Below are positions 1 to 5,258 of a stretch of DNA of 5,509 nt, piece after piece. The stretch lies in the NCBI GenBank assembly GCA_029287335.1, contig JARFRI010000109.1:1-5509 (forward strand). Reading direction: 5' to 3'. The position numbers and the translations under genes were made by a program. Position 1 is the stretch's first letter; each line of letters opens with the position of its first letter. A model generated the notes under the pieces. It did not search any database, was not told the origin of the DNA, and was given only the letters and a program-made list of their open reading frames with translations. Source of the DNA: Phycisphaera sp. GTDB lineage: Bacteria > Planctomycetota > Phycisphaerae > Phycisphaerales > Phycisphaeraceae.

Positions 1-37
1 CGGCACCGAACGCGCAAATTCAAAACGTGATCCGTAT
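1..37. repeat. Partial copy of a MITE-like inverted-repeat element
   Basis: Bases 1-27 are identical to 1193-1219, and 28-37 match 1220-1229 at 8 of 10 positions, giving 35 of 37 overall. The outer end read inward (ATACGGATCACGTTTTGAA) also matches the left end of the copy at 1072 with one mismatch, so the same terminal sequence occurs at both ends of the other copy. The left part of this copy lies outside the window. It appears to be a dispersed non-coding element rather than part of a gene. Confidence 0.75.
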
Positions 38-40
38 AAA

Positions 41-67
41 CCCGCCCCCACCTCGCCCCCAACCCCC
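41..67 (-). other. G-quadruplex-type motif on the minus strand
   Basis: The plus strand is an almost pure C tract. Read on the minus strand it has four G runs of 5, 5, 5 and 3 bases separated by TT, CGAGGT and C, which fits the usual rule for an intramolecular G-quadruplex. It lies between the repeat end at 37 and the promoter at 118. No function can be assigned. It partly resembles the G-rich segment at 964-979 (shared GGGTTGGGG followed by GAGG), so it may be a decayed copy of that repeat. Confidence 0.5.
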
Positions 68-117
68 ATGATCGCCGCTCATGGCTGATTTAACACATTA
101 TTATTAGACCTTAGGGC

Positions 118-151
118 TTGCACCTTCATGTTGATCTGTTATAGTTATACT
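118..151 (+). promoter_or_regulatory. Predicted sigma70-like promoter of the PEP-CTERM gene
   Basis: TTGCAC at 118-123 and TATAGT at 140-145 are separated by 16 bases and resemble -35 and -10 boxes. They would start transcription near 152, about 60 bases before the chosen ATG at 213. The -10 box overlaps a short palindrome, ATAGTTATACTAT (141-153, 5-base arms around TAT), which could be an operator or may be chance. The surrounding 95-150 stretch is AT-rich against a GC-rich background, which supports a promoter. This is a prediction from sequence only. Confidence 0.5.
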
Positions 152-212
152 ATCTAGGCTAGCGTTGCGTAGAGACCCCTCATTCCCTCGGCCTACAACA
201 GAGAAAAGACCT

Positions 213-836
213 ATGAATCAGCCTTACCTCAACCGTTGCCTGATTGCCGTTACAGCGGTTTCGACGTTCGCTGCTGCGACCGCTGAAGCTAACCCTTCAT
301 TGCAATTCGATGTCAATGGCCTTACCAGCCAAGTCTCCGGTCCGTTCTCGACAACCTATACCGGCGACCTGTTGCTCTCTGACGACAGCAACTCATCTGC
401 ATTGCTCTTCATCGACAATAGTTTCAGCGGCTATTTCGCTGGGGCCGGTGAATTCGATTTTGACGGCACGATTAGTTTCGTCTCAGGCAACGTCACTGGC
501 GGTTCCTTCGTCATCACTGACCTCTCGTCCGCAGACACCTACAGTGCATCAATTTCTCCCCAGGGCTTCATCTTTGTACCTGTATCCAACGGCCCATTTA
601 AGGTTGATGGCTTCACCTTCAACGGTGCATTCAGTGATAACGATTTCGATGGCATTGATGTCAGTGGCTTTAACCAAACGATTGACGGCACCTTCTCGGA
701 AATCCTGATCGGCCCATTTAGTGACGGTGTCGATACACAAACCGATATCGACATCTTCGGTACGGTTGTCCCCGAGCCCTCGTCCCTAGCCCTGCTCGCC
801 CTCGGCGGACTGGCCATGATGCGACGACGACGCTGA
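213..836 (+). CDS. PEP-CTERM sorting domain-containing exported protein
   Basis: This 207-residue protein is probably exported and handled by the exosortase (PEP-CTERM) surface-sorting system. The N-terminus is a signal peptide: hydrophobic residues about 9-24 and an Ala-Glu-Ala cleavage site after residue 26. The C-terminus is a textbook PEP-CTERM signal: Val-Pro-Glu-Pro-Ser at 186-190, a short hydrophobic helix (191-203) and a closing Arg run (204-207). The middle (27-180) is rich in Gly, Ser, Asp and Phe, has no Cys, and repeats Gly-Pro-Phe three times. That suggests a beta-rich extracellular domain, but I recognise no family. An in-frame ATG at 165 would lengthen the protein by 16 residues; I prefer 213 because it has a purine-rich ribosome site (GAGAAAAG, 201-208) and puts the signal peptide at the start. 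The gene has its own promoter and terminator. Sorting class is confident; function is unknown. Confidence 0.9.
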   Translation: MNQPYLNRCLIAVTAVSTFAAATAEANPSLQFDVNGLTSQVSGPFSTTYTGDLLLSDDSNSSALLFIDNSFSGYFAGAGEFDFDGTISFVSGNVTGGSFVITDLSSADTYSASISPQGFIFVPVSNGPFKVDGFTFNGAFSDNDFDGIDVSGFNQTIDGTFSEILIGPFSDGVDTQTDIDIFGTVVPEPSSLALLALGGLAMMRRRR

Positions 837-866
837 AGCGAACGCTTCAACCAAACGAACCCACGA

Positions 867-895
867 AAGCCGCAGCAACACGCTGCGGTTTTTTT
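867..895 (+). terminator. Rho-independent terminator of the PEP-CTERM gene
   Basis: A perfect 7-bp stem, CCGCAGC (870-876) with GCTGCGG (882-888), encloses the loop AACAC and is followed at once by seven T (889-895). The stem can extend through AAG (867-869) pairing with the first T bases. It starts about 30 bases after the stop codon at 836, where a terminator for this gene is expected. Confidence 0.92.
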
Positions 896-943
896 ATTGT
901 GCGATTGATCTTTTGCGACCTCACTGACAAGTCTGCCTTAGCT

Positions 944-979
944 CCCTCTCCCTTCCAGGGAGAGGGTTGGGGTGAGGGG
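944..979 (+). repeat. Dispersed-type hairpin with G-rich tail
   Basis: CCCTCTCCC (944-952) and GGGAGAGGG (958-966) form a perfect 9-bp hairpin around TTCCA, followed by TTGGGGTGAGGGG. Sequences of this kind (a CTCTCCC/GGGAGAGGG hairpin plus GGTTGGGGTGAGGG) are, from memory, common between genes of many bacterial genomes. The right half also forms a G-quadruplex motif on the plus strand: G runs at 958-960, 964-966, 969-972 and 976-979 with loops of 3, 2 and 3 bases. Only this full copy is in the window, so repetition in this genome is inferred. Confidence 0.6.
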
Positions 980-1071
980 CCAGCGTGATCTTCACAAAGA
1001 AATACTGAACAAGCCATGGTCTGCTTAACGCCCGACCCTCTTCTCCCGTCTTCTCCCTAAGAAAGTGTGTG

Positions 1072-1229
1072 ATACGGATCCCGTTTTGAATCTGCGCACT
1101 GCGATGATTCGATGGTGCCGTGGTCAAGGCTCGGCGCCGGCCACGCCGAGCCATCTGTGATTCGTATCGTGGCCGGCGCCGAGTCTTGACCACGGCACCG
1201 AACGCGCAAATTCAAAACGGGATGCGTAT
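1072..1229. repeat. MITE-like element with long terminal inverted repeats
   Basis: The inner arms 1114-1145 and 1168-1199 are complementary at 31 of 32 positions, and the mismatch is a G-U wobble in RNA. The loop is 22 bases. The outer arms 1072-1097 and 1204-1229 also pair well: the CCCGTTTTGAAT core of the left arm is matched almost completely on the right. The left arm carries about 12 extra bases (near 1100-1113) not found on the right. A second 9-bp hairpin (GGCTCGGCG 1128-1136 with CGCCGAGCC 1144-1152) competes with the long one. The right arm recurs at 1-37, which shows it is dispersed. It encodes no plausible protein, so it would be non-autonomous. No clear target-site duplication is visible. 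Confidence 0.75.
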
Positions 1230-1252
1230 GAGAAGTTACTGAGACAATCTTT

Positions 1253-1324
1253 CGGGAGGGTGAGGCTCCTGCCGAACCGCAATTCACTGAACAGTCCCGG
1301 CTTGGCAGGAGCCTCGCCCTCCCG
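1253..1324. repeat. Palindromic intergenic repeat, 21-bp arms
   Basis: The arms 1253-1273 (CGGGAGGGTGAGGCTCCTGCC) and 1304-1324 are complementary at 20 of 21 positions, and the one mismatch can pair as G-U in RNA. The loop of 30 bases is itself partly complementary near its ends. Sequences with the core GGGAGGGCGAGGCTCCTGCC are, as I recall, frequent between genes of planctomycetes and verrucomicrobia, but only one copy is in this window. It could form a strong RNA hairpin upstream of the sulfatase gene; there is no T run, so it is not a classical terminator. Confidence 0.7.
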
Positions 1325-1444
1325 CTGGACCCACTGATCATCTTCTTGTAGACGTTAGAAGACAATTCGCACACAGCAGCCCTTCGGGCAGTTGTATGGC
1401 ACCCATCCTTTTGAATCACTGCCACGCACAGGTATCATGAACCG

Positions 1445-3847
1445 ATGCAAATCATCAACGCCACCTTCTGTCGGCTCCTCTTCATCTGTTTCCTCACCGT
1501 CTTCACCAACCACGCATCCGCCGAACCTGCTGACAACGCACCCACCCGCGATCACATCCTGCTCATTACGGTCGATGACCTCAACGACTGGATCGGCTGC
1601 CTGACCGACAAAGACGCACCCGCAGACAAAGGCCACCTCACCGGCCAGGGCCACCCGCAAGCGTCCACGCCGAACATGGACCGGCTCGCCCAGCGCGGGG
1701 TCCTCTTCACCAACGCGCACTGCCAGGCACCGATCTGCCGACCCTCGCGCACCAGCTTCCTCTCCGGCCTGCGGCCCTCGACCACCGGTATCTACGCCAA
1801 CCGACCCCAATACGACGCGAAGGGCAGACTCACCGCGGGCAAGGATGTGCCGTGGATGACCCAGCGATTCGAGCAGGCCGGCTACGACGTCTTCACCACC
1901 GGCAAGCTCCTCCACGGCAGCCAAAACAATCCGCTCGGCGGCACCCCATCGTTCAAGACAGGCCAAGGCCCGTACCCGCCTAAGAAACTCGTCGTACCGA
2001 CCGAGGTTGCCAAGCCCAGCATCTGGGACATCGGCGTCTACCCCGAGAGCGAAGAAGACTACACCGACCTCCGCATCGCCAAGTGGACCGCCGAGCAAAT
2101 CGCAAAGCCGTACAACCCAAGCGACAACCCGCGCTTCCTGGCACTGGGTTTTTATAACCCGCACCTACCGCTGTTCGCGCCGCAGAAATGGTACGACGCC
2201 GCGCCGAATAAAGACGAGGTCCTGCTACACGCGACGCAAGAGGGCGACATGGACGACCTCTCCGCGATCGCCAAACGTATTGCCAGCCGAGTCTCGTTTC
2301 AAGCCGCCGCCGACTGGTCACGCGAAACCGAGGCGAACCTCCGCACGCTGACGCAGGCCTACCTCGCCTGCACCAGCGCGATGGACGGGGCGTTGGGCGA
2401 GGTGATTGATGCGCTGGACAAGAGCGACTTGGCCAACAACACATGGATCGTTGTCTTCTCCGACCACGGCTGGCACCTGGGCGAGAAACAACACATCGCC
2501 AAGCAAACCCTGTGGACGCGCTCGACGCGCGTGCCCATGATCATCGTGCCACCCAAGCGCCTCAAAGACACCCCGCGCGGTGTGCGCTGTGATCGGCCGG
2601 CGGAACTGTTGGATGTGTATCCGACGCTGGTGGATGCGGTTGGGCTGGAAGAGGTTGCGACCGACGAGCATCTCGACGGGTTGAGCCTGTTGCCTTGGAT
2701 TGCTAAGCCGCAAGCGGCAAAGGACCGCCCGGCCGTCACGACGATCTATGCCCACAACCACAGCGTCGTCGACACCGACTATCGCTACACCCGCTACGCC
2801 GACGGCAGCGAAGAGTTTTACGACCGCAAAGCCGACCCGCACGAGTTCAACAACATCATCGAATGGGCTAAAACCAACGATCACATGTCAGTCGTGATTG
2901 AGCGCCTACGCCAGGCGATCCCTAAAGACGAAGCCGGTGAGCCCGACCTCGTTGACGATCGGATTCCCGCCGCGGAGAAGAAGACGTTGTCTCTTTCCGA
3001 CGGCGACCGCAAGCTGCTGACCTACAACGCCGGGTTCGTGCCCTCGCCGATCGCCGATGCGCCGTGGTACGGCCGAAGCGGGTTTATTCATCCCGTCTAC
3101 TCGCCAAAGGGCCGGGCCGTGACGGACGCGTTTCCCGAAGACCATCCGCACCAGCACGGGCTGATGTTCGCCTGGACCTCTGCCGAGTACGACGGGCAAA
3201 AGGTCGACTTCTGGAACAGCCATAAGAAGCAGGGCAAGATCGAACACGTTAAGACGATCAAGGCGGGCGACGATTCGATCAAGGTGCAACTCCGCCACCT
3301 GATTAGAGCCGGGCGGGATGAGCCGTTGAACGTGCTCAATGAAACATGGACGATCACGCGCGTCGAGCACGACACGATGAACATCTTCGACCTCGTCTCG
3401 GTGCAGACTTGTGCGACGGACAAGCCGCTGAAACTCCGCCAATACAAGTACGGCGGGATGTGCATCCGCGGCCCGGCAAGCTGGAGCAACGGCGACGCGA
3501 TGCTCACCAGCGAAGGCAAGAGCCAGGCCCAAGGCAACCACACCCGCCCGAACTGGGTCGCGCTGTTCGGCAAGGCCAACAAGCCCGGCGAAGACGATGC
3601 GGACTGGGCCGGCATCGCCGCGATGTCGCACCCCGATAATTTGCATGGCCCACAGCCCGTCCGCCTGCACGAAAAAATGTCCTACTTCTGCTTCGCCCCG
3701 ATGGTGGCCGGCGACTTTGCCATCAAACCCGGCGAGCCCTTCGTCTCCCGCTTCCGCTTTGTCGCCTACGACGGCAAGCCCAACGCCAAACAACTCGACA
3801 CCATCTGGCAGGACTATGCGAAAGAAGCTGAAGCGCCAGCAGAATGA
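1445..3847 (+). CDS. Secreted sulfatase fused to a C-terminal DUF6807 (PmoA-family) domain
   Basis: This 800-residue protein likely hydrolyses sulfate esters of a polysaccharide outside the cytoplasm. Residues 1-26 are a signal peptide ending Ala-Ser-Ala. Residues 35-490 form an S1-type (alkaline phosphatase superfamily) sulfatase resembling iduronate-2-sulfatase. Visible active-site features are the metal ligands Asp44-Asp45 in TVDDLND, the formylglycine motif Cys98-Arg-Pro-Ser-Arg102, Lys154 in TTGKLLHG, His240 in FYNPHLP, and Asp340-His341 in SDHGWHLGE. All catalytic positions I can identify are intact. Residues about 512-795 match DUF6807, recognisable by FIHPVYSP (547-554), DAFPEDHPHQHGLMFAW (561-577) and the C-terminal FVSRFRFVAYDG. 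Pfam calls this family 'methane oxygenase PmoA', but it is a sugar-catabolism-associated domain, not a methane monooxygenase. Most bacterial S1 sulfatases are about 450-600 residues, so the length reflects the fusion. The ATG at 1445 has no good Shine-Dalgarno (only ACAGG, 1428-1432); it is chosen because it begins the signal peptide. The substrate cannot be read from sequence. Confidence 0.93.
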   Translation: MQIINATFCRLLFICFLTVFTNHASAEPADNAPTRDHILLITVDDLNDWIGCLTDKDAPADKGHLTGQGHPQASTPNMDRLAQRGVLFTNAHCQAPICRPSRTSFLSGLRPSTTGIYANRPQYDAKGRLTAGKDVPWMTQRFEQAGYDVFTTGKLLHGSQNNPLGGTPSFKTGQGPYPPKKLVVPTEVAKPSIWDIGVYPESEEDYTDLRIAKWTAEQIAKPYNPSDNPRFLALGFYNPHLPLFAPQKWYDAAPNKDEVLLHATQEGDMDDLSAIAKRIASRVSFQAAADWSRETEANLRTLTQAYLACTSAMDGALGEVIDALDKSDLANNTWIVVFSDHGWHLGEKQHIAKQTLWTRSTRVPMIIVPPKRLKDTPRGVRCDRPAELLDVYPTLVDAVGLEEVATDEHLDGLSLLPWIAKPQAAKDRPAVTTIYAHNHSVVDTDYRYTRYADGSEEFYDRKADPHEFNNIIEWAKTNDHMSVVIERLRQAIPKDEAGEPDLVDDRIPAAEKKTLSLSDGDRKLLTYNAGFVPSPIADAPWYGRSGFIHPVYSPKGRAVTDAFPEDHPHQHGLMFAWTSAEYDGQKVDFWNSHKKQGKIEHVKTIKAGDDSIKVQLRHLIRAGRDEPLNVLNETWTITRVEHDTMNIFDLVSVQTCATDKPLKLRQYKYGGMCIRGPASWSNGDAMLTSEGKSQAQGNHTRPNWVALFGKANKPGEDDADWAGIAAMSHPDNLHGPQPVRLHEKMSYFCFAPMVAGDFAIKPGEPFVSRFRFVAYDGKPNAKQLDTIWQDYAKEAEAPAE

Positions 3848-3851
3848 ATCC

Positions 3852-3858
3852 TGAGGAG
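3852..3858 (+). promoter_or_regulatory. Ribosome-binding site of the small membrane protein gene
   Basis: TGAGGAG lies 7 bases before the ATG at 3866, inside the 18-base gap after the sulfatase stop codon. It is a much stronger site than that of the sulfatase. It fixes the start and, with the short gap, supports translation from a shared transcript. Confidence 0.75.
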
Positions 3859-3865
3859 CCGTGCC

Positions 3866-4225
3866 ATGTCTGACTTCAATCCCCGCTCTGGTAAATCGCT
3901 CATCGGCCTAACGCTCGGGCTGGTCTTCTCGCTCGCCTTCGTCTTTGGGCCGTTCATCGCGCTGATGGTTTATGTGCCCGATGTGCAGCCGTGGATCCCG
4001 ATCACCTACTGGCTGTTCATGGTGATCTATCTCATGGCCAGCTTCACCATCAACGTCACCCCCGACACCTCGAACCTCGGCCTGGGCGGGACGATGATCA
4101 ACAACCCGTTTTCCTTTGAAGACGACCACAACCGCGCGATGCTCAAAGTCGCACTCTTCCTCTGGCCCGGCAAAGTCGTCTGCTGGACCCTCGGCCGAAC
4201 CTACCGAGCCATCCGCGGAGCGTAA
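3866..4225 (+). CDS. Small membrane protein of unknown function, downstream of the sulfatase
   Basis: I do not recognise a named family for this 119-residue protein. It has two clear membrane helices, about residues 12-36 and 43-64, joined by a short loop with two Pro. A conserved-looking stretch follows, GGTMINNPFSFEDDHNR (74-90), and then a moderately hydrophobic segment (91-109) that may lie on the membrane surface. The tail is basic (RTYRAIRGA). No signal peptidase site is evident. The gene starts 18 bases after the sulfatase stop with a good ribosome-binding site, so it is probably in the same operon. A role with the sulfatase is only a guess from position. A large palindrome begins 37 bases after its stop and might end the transcript. 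Confidence 0.85.
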   Translation: MSDFNPRSGKSLIGLTLGLVFSLAFVFGPFIALMVYVPDVQPWIPITYWLFMVIYLMASFTINVTPDTSNLGLGGTMINNPFSFEDDHNRAMLKVALFLWPGKVVCWTLGRTYRAIRGA

Positions 4226-4261
4226 GCCAAGGCAGGTCTCACGCAAAGCTAAGCAAGAAGA

Positions 4262-4366
4262 GTTGGGTGCCACATCGCGTGCCGTAGGCCGCTATGTGCG
4301 AAGGCTTTTGATCCGATCAAGACAACCCGCACACCGCGGCCTCCGGCACGCAGTGTGGCACCCAAC
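4262..4366. repeat. Large imperfect palindrome (MITE-like or bidirectional hairpin)
   Basis: The arms 4262-4300 and 4328-4366 are both 39 bases and complementary at 34 positions, beginning GTTGGGTGCCACA and ending GGCACCCAAC. The apex contains a second palindrome, TTGATC (4308-4313), C, GATCAA (4315-4320). There is no T run, so it is not a standard terminator, though such a strong hairpin just past a gene end could protect or end the message. TGGGTGCCA also occurs alone at 4895-4903 and its complement TGGCACCCA at 1397-1405, which may be fragments or chance. Confidence 0.75.
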
Positions 4367-4493
4367 GCGTTGTGATCGGCTCGGGTCACTGACAAGCCTT
4401 CGTGATCATCGCGCGTCATGCCCTGGCCCTGCACACTGACAAGCGCGTTCAGACGCTCGGCAAGCCGCCTGCCCCGGCCACCCGCCGCGTTCT

Positions 4494-4526
4494 AAACGTT
4501 TCCTTACGCGGCTCGAGGAAACGTTT
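4494..4526. repeat. Inverted repeat with two AAACGTTT palindromes
   Basis: AAACGTTTCC (4494-4503) and GGAAACGTTT (4517-4526) are perfect 10-base inverted copies around a 13-base spacer. Each contains the self-complementary octamer AAACGTTT, a close relative of the AAACATCT core in the array just downstream. The spacer region 4504-4519 is also perfectly complementary over 16 bases to 4690-4705 within the array, so the two blocks are related. Confidence 0.75.
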
Positions 4527-4554
4527 GAAATCCCTGAGCAACACTTTCCTCGCT

Positions 4555-4723
4555 CCAAACATCTACTCAGAACTTCCAAACATCTCTTCAGAACTTCCAA
4601 ACATCTCTTTAGAGCTTCCAAACATCTGCTCAGAACTTCAAAACATCTGCTCAGAAGCTTCAAAGAGATGTTTCCGCGTCGCAAACATCTCCTCGAGCCG
4701 CGTAAACATCTCTTTCAGCCGCG
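4555..4723 (+). repeat. Tandem array, eight units of about 21 bp
   Basis: Units of 21 bases (one of 22) follow each other from 4555: starts at 4555, 4576, 4597, 4618, 4639, 4661, 4682 and 4703. The first five resemble CCAAACATCTCTTCAGAACTT, and the last ones change their tail to GAGCCGCG or CAGCCGCG. The core AAACATCT sits exactly at 4557, 4578, 4599, 4620, 4641, 4683 and 4704. The missing slot holds an inverted core, AGATGTTT (4666-4673). The segments 4662-4678 and 4699-4715 are complementary at 16 of 17 bases, giving a hairpin at the right end. Because 21 is divisible by three, every frame reads as a heptapeptide repeat, so periodic open frames here do not show coding. The array could be a protein-binding array or a minisatellite. 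Confidence 0.85.
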
Positions 4724-4931
4724 GTTCGGTCTGTTTGCGGGACGCTGCGCAATGAATCGCACGTTCTCGGACACCGGGCAAACCTCCCGAGGGCTAAAAC
4801 TTCCCTCAAACCAAAGCTTACAGATGGTCCAAAGAATGAGCGGAACCCGACACCCGCCGGCTGATGCGTCGTGCTCGGCCAAGGCCATCCATTGGGTGCC
4901 AGCGATGAGCAAGCAGCAAATGAAAACAGAA

Positions 4932-5032
4932 GGGTGGCCGGGGTCTGCTTTGAGCCCCCGGAACAAGTTGGCGTTGATGTGATCAAGAAGATTCATTCCG
5001 GGTTCTTCGCCAAGCCTCCACCCCGGCCACCC
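4932..5032. repeat. Inverted pair of a GGGTGGCCGGGG motif with hairpin
   Basis: GGGTGGCCGGGG (4932-4943) and CCCCGGCCACCC (5021-5032) are perfect 12-base inverted copies. A further direct copy lies at 4472-4483; there the identity with the copy at 5021 extends to 16 bases (CCCCGGCCACCCGCCG), and both are preceded by CAAGCC. Within the left copy CCGGGG (4938-4943) can pair with CCCCGG (4956-4961). Text of this type is, from memory, widespread between planctomycete genes. The exact borders of the element are not defined by the sequence. Confidence 0.5.
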
Positions 5033-5252
5033 GCCGATACAAAAAAGACACAAAACAGCGCTATGCCGAAATGGCTGAGTTGGAAGAGGTGTCGCATGAT
5101 GATGTCTCCAGAAGAATGATCGGGCAAAACGGTTCAGAACGCACCACGTGATGTATTTTATCACCCGCTCCCAAAATCATCATTTGCAACCGCCTGTCGC
5201 TGTAATCCTTGGCGAAATTGATACTCTTTAGGGCAGACCGCACCCCTGCACC

Positions 5253-5258
5253 AAGGAG
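5253..5258 (+). promoter_or_regulatory. Ribosome-binding site of the HPF-like gene
   Basis: AAGGAG lies 6 bases before the ATG at 5265, the ideal position for a Shine-Dalgarno site. It supports the start chosen for the gene that runs off the right edge. Confidence 0.85.

Larger units (their letters stand above)
837..1444. other. Gene-free spacer made largely of structured repeats
   Basis: No convincing gene lies here. The open frames present run through inverted repeats and have no family resemblance or ribosome-binding site. The spacer contains the terminator at 867-895, a G-rich hairpin at 944-979, the MITE-like element at 1072-1229 and a hairpin at 1253-1324. In the remaining stretches (896-943, 980-1071, 1325-1444) I see no clear promoter for the sulfatase gene, although one should be present because of the upstream terminator. 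Confidence 0.7.

Noticed and set aside
131..151. Promoter from TTGATC (131-136) and TATACT (146-151)
   Set aside because: The spacing is only 9 bases. TTGCAC/TATAGT with 16 bases fits better.
165..212. Upstream in-frame ATG extending the PEP-CTERM protein by 16 residues
   Set aside because: The extension is Arg/Pro-rich and would put charged residues ahead of the signal peptide. The ATG at 213 has a purine-rich ribosome site and a normal signal peptide.
1355..2164. 269-residue minus-strand frame
   Set aside because: It lies mostly antisense to the sulfatase, whose motifs and signal peptide are unambiguous. It is a by-product of GC-rich codon use.
2978..3847. Particulate methane monooxygenase activity, suggested by the Pfam name PmoA
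   Set aside because: The family is soluble, and this domain has no membrane helices. The name is a known misnomer, and the fusion to a sulfatase points to carbohydrate metabolism.
4406..4684. Minus-strand frame with heptads such as RCLEVLK, resembling a coiled-coil protein
   Set aside because: A 21-bp tandem repeat gives heptapeptide periodicity in every open frame on both strands. The rest of the frame is not protein-like and I see no ribosome-binding site.
4555..4723. CRISPR array
   Set aside because: Units are contiguous 21-bp tandem repeats with no distinct spacers, and there are no cas genes.
5058..5146. tRNA-like segment starting GCGCTAT and ending CACCA with a TTCAGAAC T-arm-like stretch
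   Set aside because: The acceptor pairs at only 5 of 7 positions, the D stem has a mismatch, and no 5-bp anticodon stem around a 7-base loop can be formed.
4715..5164. 149-residue minus-strand frame with a hydrophobic stretch
   Set aside because: It runs through GGGTGGCCGGGG-type repeats and the G/C hairpin, shows no domain and no ribosome-binding site, and two other frames are open over the same bases. A small real membrane protein is not fully excluded.
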